Assembly (NCBI GenBank): GCA_034509925.1
Contig: CM067537.1
Span: 6,519,001-6,583,000 of the forward strand
Length of the DNA: 64,000 bases
Direction of reading: 5' to 3'
Origin: Hirudinaria manillensis
Lineage: Eukaryota > Annelida > Clitellata > Hirudinida > Hirudinidae
Below, in pieces: positions 12,583 to 23,640 of this stretch; the stretch's first letter is position 1; each line of letters begins with the position of its first letter. A program made the position numbers and the translations under genes. The notes beneath the pieces are model-generated. The model did no database searches, was not told the origin of the DNA, and worked only from the letters and a program-made list of their open reading frames with translations.

Positions 12583-15500
12583 CTATATTAGGTAATTGTC
12601 AACGAGGTCAGTAAACTCCTTGATTGGTGTGTCTGGACTGCTGCAGATGGGAATGCAACCTGAAAGCAATTAAGTAACTTTAGCTCCTTTACAATTAGGC
12701 CTTTATTTAAAATAAATTTCATGTAATAAAATAGACATATTAAGCAAAACAAATTTATTTCTTAATCAAGTCATCAATGGAATTTGGCAGAAATGGATGG
12801 TTTTTCTTATTTTACCTAAGAAAGGAACCTTGAAATGGTCGGCCAATCTTTTGCCTCCTCCCTTCGAAAATATGTTCGTTACTTCCTGAAATTCAATCGA
12901 TTTTTTTAACTAGAAAATAAAAACCATTTTAAGAATCGAATTATAAATTTAGTTCTCAAAATGCTTCTTGTGACATCTATATCATAAGTAAACAAGTTGA
13001 TGAAGCTCAACCAACAGAACACTGCGGACAGGTGAATCCACTCAGATTTTCAAGAACTCCAATAATCTTGGTGCCTGTGAGGCGACAGTACGTTACTTCT
13101 CTCCTAACATCAGCCAGTGAAACACCCTGCAACAAAAAAATAATGATATGCTAGCAACAAAAATAGTTAATGTGCAAGCACCAACAACGATTTTACCAAA
13201 ATAATTAATTTTTAATCTCAGGGTCTTACTCACTTTTATTATATAAAAAAAAACAACAAATTAAAAAACTCAAAAAACAAGGAATAAGTAATAATGAATA
13301 ATAACAGAGATTCTAATTCTAACTTGAAAATGAACAAATGAATATTGATGACTAATAATAATTATAATGAATAATGCTAATGATGAATGAGAAGGTGTAA
13401 AACTTGTGGTGAAGTAATGAGTATGGCCCCCGTGACATTGTATTCCTTGAAGGCGTTGAGGCAGGCCAAGTGCTCGTCCGAGGTTCCAGGTGGTGTGTCC
13501 ACGACCAGGTAATCCAAGGCACCCCAGCAAACGTCTTTCAGAAACTGATTGATCATACCTGGATATTAATACAATTAAGCAAATTAATGTAAAATTTATG
13601 CACTATAAATGCTAACAAGTTATACAAATTTTATTATAAATTATATAATATTATAACAATATAAATTATATTACAACATAATATAGTTATATTATTGTGA
13701 ATCAATTATCAGTGATGATAAATTATAGCATTAAATTATGATATCTCTTAAGATAGTTATAATTTTCTCACCAGTCTTCTTGGGTCCCCTCCAAATGAAA
13801 GCATCGTTCTTGTCGTTCATGAAAAATCCTGTCGACATGACGGCCAATCGCTTCTCGCTTCCACAATAAACTGGCAGCCATCTGTGGTGGAAGGAAAATT
13901 TAAAATATAATTTAATTTAAAATCCAATTTAATTTAAAAAAATGATTTGAAGAAAATACCTATAAAATCTAAAGTCATTGAAATAACGTTATCCAATTTC
14001 AAGTACAACATACAAGTCCTAAACATCATGGTGATGGTGATGATAATGATGACTAACAACTAATTAAAGGTTAAGATAATAAGATAATTAAGTTAAGCAG
14101 AAACATCTTATTTATTATTAAAATTGTGTAAATTGATTGACATATTATGTGCAAATCAATGTTTCCATCCATCAATCCATCCATCCATCAATCCATCCAT
14201 CCATCCATCCACTCACCCTTGATCAGAATTATAGACATTCCTGCCTTTTATTTTGAGTACTGTGGCCACAGATGGACCACACACATCAGCGTCCAAAAGC
14301 CCAACCTGGTGTTGCAAAAAAATAAACTTTAATAAAATTGAATAAAATATTATGCAGGCTATTGAATGGTAATAAATAAACAAATAAATAAATTAATTAA
14401 TATAAACTAAGGTGATTAATAAAGTATCTTTGTAAATCTGACTAAAGATAAATTAATCAATAAATTATTTATAATAATAAATTTCATTTTTCAACTAAAT
14501 AATTATAATAATTATCAACCCAAATAACATATCAACATCTGAATTTTATAAAATCTAAATATCATAAAGCATATAAAACATGAACATTAAAAAAGAATTT
14601 AAAAAGAATTTAAAAACAAATGAATCAAATCCCTTGGATGACCTTGAATCCTTTCTTTTCCAGCGCCAGAGCAATTTGGACGCTGGAAGTCGTTTTCCCG
14701 ACACCACCCTTTCCGGACATCACCATGACAACGTTCTTGATTGAGGTAGGTTCGTTAGAGACTATAAAAAATAAACGATTGATTAATTTATTTATCAAAA
14801 TAATTTATCAAAATTTATCAAAATCTCATCAAGAAATCATTAATATACAGATAAGTAAAGACTTGTAAAGAATATAAATTTTCAAGTTTTCAAAAATAAC
14901 GTTCTTATGTAAGAATTGTATCAGCCATTTTGTGGAATCTTCCACAAAGCTACAAAAAAAATTCAAGAAAACATAGCAGACAATGTGCATAAAAACTTTA
15001 ATTATACATAAAACCCAGCATGACAAATCACCTGCAGTTGGTGCATCTTCTTCAGGTGAGTTGTTCTTTGTTTCGTTATTCTTTAGAAATAAATATCAAA
15101 CAAATAAACTTAAATATCTTGAGAAGTAAATAACCATTTTGTCTTATAATCAGGTTTTTATTATTCCATGGCATTATTTAAATTGAATATTATCAAATAA
15201 TAATCCAATAAATAAAATAAAATAAAATAAAATAAATATTTATTTATTATATGTAAATGAGATTATTTATAATTGGGTGACCATCATCAATGCCTCACGA
15301 GCCACTTTCATTAACAATTTAAATTAACATAAATGAATTGATGTAATATCTAATTTAATTAGATTTAATATAACATGACACACAGTTGCATATTTTATGT
15401 ATATAATATTATAATATTTCTATAATTATTATAATTTATTATACTATAACAATTATAATTTATGATACTATAATCATTATAATTTATTTACTATAATAAC

Positions 15501-16945
15501 TATAATTTAAACAAAAATGTTCCGCCTACAGAAGGTGGCTGGCTGTTTCGAATGCATGGTTTGTCTTCATCCTCGTTGTTGTCATCTTCAGTCCTTGAAA
15601 CTCTCTTCTTGATATCTAATATTAACAAATTAATTAGTAACTAATATTAACATTGATTGACCATAAATAAATAAAAATTTAAATTCTAAATCACAATTAT
15701 TAACTGAATTTCTAATTCAATTCTTATTTAATTGAAAAAATAAATGATTAAAAAAAATTATTTCATTAATTAATTAATTGCAACAGATGCAATATAAGAA
15801 AAATATGTCACAATCTTCCACGAATCCAGTCTTAATGACCTTTGGAAAGACGTTCAATGCAAACCAAGTACCTGCAAAGATCCTTTGCATCTCCTGAGCA
15901 GCTGACGACGTTTCCAGAAGGTCATAGAAGGGTTTTCCCTCCTCGCATGCGGTGGCTGCCGAAGGTGGAAACAGCCATTTATTATGATAATTAGGCAATT
16001 GAACTATTCATGTATGAAATTCTTAAAATATTTAACTGGATAATTAAACAGAATTAAGGTTTATTATTAATAGTATTATTACTATTTACCTAAATATATC
16101 TAGAAAAAAATTTTTAAAGTAATGTAATAAGTGTAGCACTGACACAATAAAACATCCATGAATATTCATACCATCTAATTAAATATTCTAATGACCAACC
16201 TATGCCTTCTTCAATGGGAATCGAACCCAGGAAGGTCACTGAAAGTTCTGCACAAATCTCCTCTGTGACACCAGGTGGCCCGAGCAATGCAGAGTTTTGC
16301 TTGGAAATTAGAAAAAAAATAAAACGTTTACTTAAATTATTGTCATAATATTTAAGCACCAATTATTATTTTGTTGGAGATATTATTTATGTAATTACTT
16401 AATGTACCTATGCAATTATATCAATATGATAATCAGACAAACCTTTTAAGACGAGCTTGCAATTAATTAATTAATTTAAAATAATTGAAAATTAATAAAA
16501 CATAATTTGAATCTCACTTCGCACTTTGGACAGCAAAACGTTGACATGTTCTCAACGACCCCGATGATGGGAATCTTAAACTTTCCACACAAGTTTATAA
16601 TTTTTCTCAGACCATCTTGAGATGACTCCTGGTGTTAATAATAAATTAATTAGATAACAATTAATTATAATGAATTTATGCATCAATAAATAATGTACCA
16701 CCGAGTTTAAATAAATTTTAAAATTTAATCTCAGAGTAACAGTAATAATACTGTTTTTTTATTATACAATATTATTGCTCAATCTCGTGCGACTATACGC
16801 CACGCATCCCTCTAAGAAGTCTGCACCGGCAGCGCCTGTTTCCAGACGTTTTGTATATAATATTATTATTATATAATTATTATTATTATTAAATATATAA
16901 TATTATTATTGAATATAATATTATTATTTATTATTATTATTATTA

Positions 16946-16977
<32 letters not shown>

Positions 16978-19460
16978 AGCTCTTTAATGCAATAAGAACT
17001 TCCAATAAGTTTGAATATTTAAGTGAAGTATTAACATAAAAAGATTTTCTAAATTTTGCAACTAAAAGTCAATCATGCTCTTAGCAGTTACAAAAGCACA
17101 GAATCACAAGTTGTAACATTTATTTATTTATTTATTTATTTATTTATGAAACATTGAAAAGGTACGTACATGTGGCGTGGTGACAAGGACTGCTCCATCC
17201 AATTCCACGGTTTTGTTGAGATATTCCTGGAGTGCAAAGTGCTCATCCGTGGTTCCAGGTGGAGTGTCCACGATCAAGTATTCCGTCTCAGCCCAATCGA
17301 CATCCAGAAAAAATTTCTTGATCAACTCTGTCAATAAATGAATTAATTTAATAATAATGAATTAATTTAATAAATATAAATAAATAATAAATATAAGTGT
17401 AAGATAGTAAATAATTATAGTTGCTGTGTATCTTTTTCAAACTTTTATTGCCAGCCAGCCTTGGAAATGGTGTTACATAATAATATAATAATACATAAAA
17501 TGATTAGTCAATTATAATTCACTATAATTATTTTCTTATTAATTATTAATAAGATCATGTAAGCCACCCAATGAGCATATGCAGACATTTTGAAAACTAC
17601 TGCAAATTATTCCAAAAGCACATTCTTGGGTAAAGACTTTTAAATTTATTTAGACATTAGGCTGTCAATGATGAGATATTTGGAAATATAAAGTCAGGAT
17701 GCAAATAAAATCATATTAAGCTTTAAATCAAATTTAATAAACAACAAACAGCAAATATTAATACCATTCTTCTTGGGTCCCCTCCAAACAACTGCTGTGT
17801 CTGGAGACTCCAACAGGAATGAAACTGACATCACTGCCAAGTTATCGTCAACGTACTACAAGAAATAAAAGTTAAAGGTCATTATGTTAATTAATTAATA
17901 CAAAATAATTATCCTTAATTATTAAATATTATTATGCAAACAATTAATGAGAGATGCAAGGAATATATTGTAAAAAATAAAATACCGTATTTGATTTTAA
18001 ATAGGTAGTTTTAAAACAAGTTGCATTTAATAATTTAACAAAGCCTAACAGTAATAACGTGTAAAAATAGTTTGTGACACATCTTGAGACTCATTAAAAG
18101 CCTCATTTTATAACATGCAAAAATAATTTGTGATATGAATCTTAATGAATTAATGGCCACAAAATGTATCATTATTATTATTATCATTATCATTGTCATT
18201 ATTATTATTATCATTATCTTTATCATTATTATTATTATTACTTATTATTATTATTAACATATCGATGTCAGGTTTCTAGTTTGATTGTTTGTTTCGATTT
18301 ATTTGTTTAAACTCACAACTGGTATCCATCCTGAAGAACTCTGGTGAATCTGAAAGCAAAAGGTTCCTAAATTATTGATATTATATTATACCATTTATTG
18401 ATATTATTCCAAGTTATAGCAAAGCTAATAATTATGTTAAAAACTTAAGAGACTGATAAATACAGGAGTTTAAACAAACCTGTTGACCCTGAAGCTCCAT
18501 CATGACAGGGAGGCTTGGTCCTGTGATATCAGTGTCCAAGAGACCAACCTGATTATAATTGATTAATTTATAATTGACTATTTAAATTATCAAAGTAATC
18601 AAAAAACCAATTAAATCTTAGAGTAAATTTGGTGACTTTAGAATTCTTGTTAAGTCTAAACAAACACTTTGAATCATTACATTGACAGAAGGATCCCTGG
18701 CAATGGATCTTGCCAAATGGACTGCTAGACTTGTCTTTCCAACTCCTCCCTTGCAGGACATCACTGCTATCTTGTGCTTGATGCCACTCAATTTGTTCTT
18801 TATTTCATGAGTGGCTAGGATTTATTTATTTGGCACTTATTAATGATACATTCCATGCAATTTGATCTCTTTGCTAATAATATCACTAATTATTTAAATT
18901 CCATAATGTTGTAAAAACAAAGAGGAAATTTAGTTGAATTTACAACTATACTCTTAATTCATAACTAAATTTTAATGAATTGAGTTATGAAATGATTATA
19001 TATAACGATGACAATTTTGAAGCCTACCAGGATCAACTTGATTTTTAATACCAGCTGCACATAACTTTTGATTGGGACAACCTTGACATGTGGAAGACCT
19101 TCCAGCGTTGTCATTATTGGGTCCTGGACAAGCTTTAAGCAACGTTTATGATTCTATGATTAAGTTTATAATTCTATGATTAAGTTTATAATTCAAGCTA
19201 CTTCTTAGTCAACTTTTTACACGTGTAAAGTCAAAAATATTGTGTTTCCATCGTGCTTAAGTTTAGATTTCCAAGCTTAAGTGACGGAGAACCAGTTTCG
19301 CATGATCAGCTGATTGCAACAGTGATGTTTCACCAATCGATTAAATCAAATTAAAAACATATAGTTCAAAACTATACTAATTTTTATTAACTTGCATCAA
19401 ATTAAAAACACGTCATAATTAAGAACTCAAGATCTTACAACTCGGCACGCTCTCCTCCAT
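12583..19460 (-). CDS. NUBP1-NUBP2: NUBP1-NUBP2 fusion, P-loop Fe-S cluster assembly scaffold
   Basis: NUBP1 (Nbp35) and NUBP2 (Cfd1) form the complex that builds 4Fe-4S clusters for cytosolic and nuclear proteins. About 19 exons give roughly 595 codons, close to the two human proteins added together. NUBP1 half: start MEESVPSSCPGP at 19460, then the N-terminal C-x13-C-x2-C-x5-C cluster motif (19026-19134), P-loop CKGGVGKTS (18683-18818), [28 protein letters not shown] and FCCPKCE, ending with [11 protein letters not shown]...QRIFAD at 15871-15960. Two short acidic linker exons follow (15532-15617 and 15032-15084). NUBP2 half: P-loop [11 protein letters not shown] (14637-14755), [48 protein letters not shown], and stop TAG at 12583. 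Splice phases across the junction agree (1, 0, 1), no stop intervenes, and the NUBP2 half has no start or promoter space of its own. Confidence 0.85.
14158..14214. repeat. CATC/AATC tetranucleotide repeat
   Basis: Imperfect catccatcaatccatc units in an intron of the NUBP fusion, directly next to the donor of the exon at 14215-14309. Confidence 0.85.
15405..15512. repeat. Imperfect tandem repeat, about 28 bp unit
   Basis: Three to four copies of a unit resembling ataattataatttatnatacta, lying just before the first linker exon of the NUBP fusion. Confidence 0.55.
16855..16978. repeat. ATT trinucleotide microsatellite, interrupted
   Basis: Runs of TTA/ATT interrupted by TATATAATA, in an intron of the NUBP1 half. 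A GC-rich 65 bp patch precedes it at about 16788-16852. Confidence 0.9.
18168..18260. repeat. ATT/ATC microsatellite
   Basis: Imperfect attattatcattatc repeats in an intron of the NUBP1 half. Confidence 0.85.
19151..19190. repeat. Two perfect 20 bp tandem copies
   Basis: The unit attctatgattaagtttata occurs twice head to tail in the first intron of the NUBP fusion. Confidence 0.9.
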
Positions 19461-20515
19461 CGTCGCTACGATACAAAGTCCGAAAACAAAATACTTTTGT
19501 CAAAAACTGATTGATAATGGGATGTAATCCTTTTAATATTTACAAATGCTAGTCATTTAAAATTTTTATAATATCTATTGGTAACCCAGTTTTTGATGGT
19601 TTCTCATCCATCCAGGCGGGTTCAAAATCCCAAAAACTTTTATCTAGAAAAGCTTATATTAGCGTCGCGGTGGTCCTTGGAATAATTCGATATGACGTTC
19701 GGGTTTAAAAGGGTAATATTGTGGAGAAGTTAACGTTTGTTAATGATAAATGGACAGACACAACCCTTTAGGTTGATTTATATGAGCATTTTACACCCAA
19801 AACAACGTTTTTGAGTACCACTAGTAGTTCACTAGTTTACTCATGTTTCAATCAGTCTCTCCCGAACTTTGATACATTCGCAGACCTAATAATTTAATGA
19901 AATCCCTCTAAAAAAAAAAGTTCAAATCCCACTTGTGCATCTATCATGACTTTCCCAAACTATCATTAGCAAGATCAACAGGACCCCTCAAGCAATATAC
20001 TTGCCTTGATTCATAGCACTTGGAATATGAATAGCTTCCTCACCAAGCGATGTCAACAATAATAAGAGATAAGGGTTGTACCTTCTCAAATTTCGGCATG
20101 TTTAGTAATAGTTTACAAATTCGAATGCACACCCCCACAAAAATTTTAAGTGATATCCAATACCAGCTCCAAAAATCAAGAATCCTGGATAACTCGACTT
20201 AAACTTACAAAGAAACTGCATTACCACAGCAGTCCATTAAATTATGATCCATCAACTTCAAAATATTTAATACATTTTAAGGAATAACAATCAATAGTGC
20301 AAATGGAATCATTTTTATTGCCAGACATATTCGGAAATGATTCCAAATTACTGACATAAAATTCAAGCAAACACCATGAGTCCAAATGCTGCAAGTGAGA
20401 AGATCAAAGCCTGGTGAAAGGAATTAAACTAGCTAGCTTACAAAAATCATAAGGCAGAGATCGTGCGAGAATCTTGACAACAATATCTAAGGCTCTGGCG
20501 TCTGCAAATTCTTGT
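19461..20515. other. Intergenic region between the NUBP fusion and COX5A
   Basis: About 1 kb holding the NUBP promoter/5' UTR and the COX5A 3' UTR. The octamer TCGTAGCG (minus strand) stands just upstream of the NUBP start and directly before the COX5A ATG. No other gene was seen. Confidence 0.4.
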
Positions 20516-21206
20516 TCACATATCAAAAACATCCCGACAGGCCAATTCGGGCTTATCGTAACCCATTTCCTCGGGAGTCAGGACGCCCAGCTCCTTCAAA
20601 GTTGGCCCAATTTCTGACAAGAGATATGGCCAAATTTTTCCCACTTGTGGGCCACATTTATCCTAAAGAAAACATTTTAAATGTTAACAATAGTAAAAAT
20701 ATTTCTGGAAAAATAAGTGTGTCATCCATCAAATTTCCATATTCTATGATAATTTTGACAGGGTTCTATAATGACATTGTTCAAATTTAAATGAATCTAA
20801 CCTTGACAGCTTCAAGATATCTAACTGCCAAAGCATAATCGTTCAGTCTGCGGCAAGCCTTCATGGCAGCAATGATAATCTTTGGTTCGGGAACCAAATC
20901 ATATCCCTGCAAATCATTCATTCTTTTACGAATGGTCCATGCGTCAATATTGGGATCGTTGAAAAAGCCTTCGTAGCGCTTATCAAACTCATCATCAGTT
21001 TCTTTATTTCCGTGAGAAGCCCTTACTGCTGAGGTGGCTATAAGTGAAAAAATAAAAAATAAACTTTATTGTGACTAGTAAACAAACACAACTACGAATT
21101 ATGTCAACAGAGCAAATGATCCGAATAAAATACCTATCGGTCTAATCGACGCATTTTTAGCCAGGGCAACAATATTTTTCACGCTAAAAAGACTTCGTAG
21201 AGCCAT
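20516..21206 (-). CDS. COX5A: Cytochrome c oxidase subunit 5A (Va), mitochondrial
   Basis: Nuclear-encoded subunit of respiratory complex IV on the matrix side of the inner membrane. Three exons: about 21133-21206, 20803-21039 and 20516-20663. Exon 1 encodes a basic presequence, [18 protein letters not shown], suited to mitochondrial import. The mature part begins near [19 protein letters not shown] and carries the family core [32 protein letters not shown], then [20 protein letters not shown] and [16 protein letters not shown]. The end (CRDVFDM before TGA) is a little longer than in vertebrates. Length and order are otherwise typical. The sequence immediately before the ATG reads TCGTAGCG, shared with the neighbouring NUBP fusion start. 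Assignment is certain; exon edges were read by hand. Confidence 0.96.
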
Positions 21207-22725
21207 CGCTACGAGAAGACAAGACCAAACTAAAGATTATAATTAGAGGTCAAGCTTTCGAAATACTACGGTTAACTTTTAATATTTCCTGCATACAAAA
21301 AAATAAATAAATAAAAATAACTTTATATTTTGGTTATCTTTAGTGGACAATTATGTTAAATAAAATTATATATTTGATTACGATACAACACAGTACATCG
21401 CAAGAACAAGTTAAAAATATTTCCATTTAACGAGAACAGATCAAAATTAAATATCATAAAATATATAAATAAAATGTATTATTTTATTTTAAATAAAACG
21501 GTAACCTTTTCGAGTTTTCTCCATGCTTTCTGCTGCCAGGAATGTTATTAGGATTTTTTTACTAACTCTATAATTATGAAAGGGTTTTTTAATTAAAGTA
21601 CTTAAACCTCGAACGAAATAAACTCGCTAGCGCTAGTTATTCATTGATTTAAATTTTAACTATGCACGAAGCATGCTATAAAAAAAACGCTGATAGCAGG
21701 CTGGCGACGAAATATTAACTTCGGCCTTGATACATCTTGATACTTTAGCTCCTCAGAGATTGCCTGCTGAAGGCAGAGCTTGTCAATCAAGTGAATTTAT
21801 TGTGCGACCTCTCCCAGCTACAGCTGTCGAAGGATAATTGCTAAGTCTGGAGAACAAATGGAGAGTTTGTTATTTTAAGGGCAGGTACAATGCACAATAT
21901 CCATAGGCACATTCGAAAAGCTAAGTTTAACACCTTATCCTCCAGTAATAAAGCATGGAGGTGAATGTTTCAAAATGCTTTTATTTATGACTAAATTCAC
22001 AAACTTAATTACTTTCAGAATGGCAGGAAATGATAGCATTCAATCAATAGCATTTGAACCAATAAAAAAAACATTGTATAAGCATCTCAATTAGACCCAT
22101 CAAAGCAATTACCACTTACAAATCAGTATAGGTCCCATTTTTGAGTGAAATGTATACCTGCTGATGATAACCAAAGCTGGTGCAATTTTAAACAATTTTT
22201 TTTATGAAAGGCACAAGATCATGCAACTTTACCAGCCTATCAACAAGATGGTCAACCTTTGCAGTTCATAATAAATAAAGCTCCTGGAAAATAACGAAAC
22301 ATTATTTAATGCCTAGAATCTCTAACACAGAACGAATCAACAAATGCACCTAATCTCATCACTTAGGATTGGCTTTACTAATGGCCTCCGCCTGCATTCT
22401 GCAAGTCCTGATTATACAAAATAGCAGATAATAACAACTGGCTGAAAAGATGTATGAAGCAGATGGGAACTGATTGAAATTTTGGACTGATATCTGATAT
22501 GAACACACAAGGAATGTTGAAAGCCATAAAACATCGTCAAAATGCTGCTGCAAAACTTTGTAGAAATTGAAAGTGAGCAACTCAAGAAGAAACAAGCAGA
22601 ACAATTAGACGATCATCATCATCATCACCAACCAGACATAAAACATGGAATTAAAGCACACAAGTTAGTTTTGATTCTGCCAAACCCAAAGTGAATCACA
22701 AAATTGGACATGCATGCTTTGACGG
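21207..22725. other. Intergenic region upstream of COX5A
   Basis: About 1.5 kb containing the COX5A promoter and the 3' flank of the gene at 22726. A minus-strand tail at about 22366-22407 could read CRMQAEAISKANPK before TGA after an ATCAG acceptor, but nothing upstream supports an exon chain. Confidence 0.35.
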
Positions 22726-23319
22726 TCATTTGGAAAATGACTTGAACGAAAATTCTTTCTTTATGGCAACTTTCTTATCTTTGTTCTTGAGTTTCTCTTC
22801 ATCTGACTCTGACAGATTTAGTCTTCTTTCACTTATTTTTCCAGGTGATTTTGCTGAGGCTTCTTTTTTGAGCTCATGTCTCCTCTTTCCGCTCGGAGAT
22901 ATAGATTTGAGGAATGTCCTGAATGAAGATGACGATAAGTTGTGATGAGCAGAAATTGGGGCAATGCTGTTTGTCCCATTTTTTCCAGACTTTGCTACAG
23001 CAGTTTCACTTTTACTATCAAAATCATATGACATTACTTGATCACAAGTCATTTTTATTTCGTGGGTATATGTTACATTGATTATTTCTTTAGACAATTC
23101 GGCGATGGGATTTCTTTCAAATTTTTTTGGTACATATTGCCTGTCACTAGAACTAGTGACATGGTCACTCTCCGAACCTTTATCTCGATAGAATAATTCT
23201 ACATCATAAGTGTTGCTAAAACTGCATGACGGGGAATCGGTGATCGACGAAAATGACACTTGAGGGTGTCTCGGTGAATCGGACGAATGAGAGGTCTCAC
23301 GTTCGGATTTCTTAAACAT
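22726..23319 (-). CDS. Unrecognised Ser/Lys-rich protein, single exon
   Basis: A 197-codon frame starts MFKKSERETSHSSDSPRHP and stops at 22726. It is open across 600 bp of AT-rich DNA with sensible codon use, which supports coding. The N-terminal half is Ser/Thr/Asp-rich. The C-terminal half is basic, with SISPSGKRRHELKKE, SPGKISERRLNLSESDEE and KNKDKKVAIKKEFSFKSFSK, and looks like a disordered, phosphorylatable and possibly nuclear region. I see no signal peptide, membrane segment or known domain. It is divergent to the zinc-finger gene, with starts about 320 bp apart, so the two may share a promoter. It could be a lineage-specific protein or the final exon of a longer gene, although no acceptor is required. 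Confidence 0.6.
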   Translation of the reverse strand: MFKKSERETSHSSDSPRHPQVSFSSITDSPSCSFSNTYDVELFYRDKGSESDHVTSSSDRQYVPKKFERNPIAELSKEIINVTYTHEIKMTCDQVMSYDFDSKSETAVAKSGKNGTNSIAPISAHHNLSSSSFRTFLKSISPSGKRRHELKKEASAKSPGKISERRLNLSESDEEKLKNKDKKVAIKKEFSFKSFSK

Positions 23320-23640
23320 TTTAACATGCTAAAAACATAAATGCCAGATCTTTTAAAATAAAGACATCTCTTTAAAACCATGGATCAGACAGGCAGACGA
23401 AAATCTCGGTGCGAAAACTAGCATCTGCAAGGTTTCCTGTTTTTTAATTAAAAGTAAGCCTAGCTGCGAACTTGTTATCTTCAATAATATTTGTTTTAGA
23501 TAGGAGGAACCTTAAAGAGTAATGTTAATAACTTTATTACATGATTTGAAAATATTTGATGCTTATAATTATTTCAGAACGTAAAGTTTAAAGGTTGTCA
23601 AAAAGATTGTGTAATCTGATAGCCGACCTGTTGTTAGGCG
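23320..23640. promoter_or_regulatory. Likely bidirectional promoter between divergent genes
   Basis: The 320 bp gap separates two start codons pointing away from each other. I see no clear TATA box or repeated binding site; the inference rests on position only. Confidence 0.4.

Noticed and set aside
16200..16240. Perfect tRNA B-box-like ggttcgattcc on the minus strand
   Set aside because: It falls inside the coding exon for FLGSIPIEE of the NUBP1 half; no A-box, cloverleaf or T-rich terminator is placed correctly.
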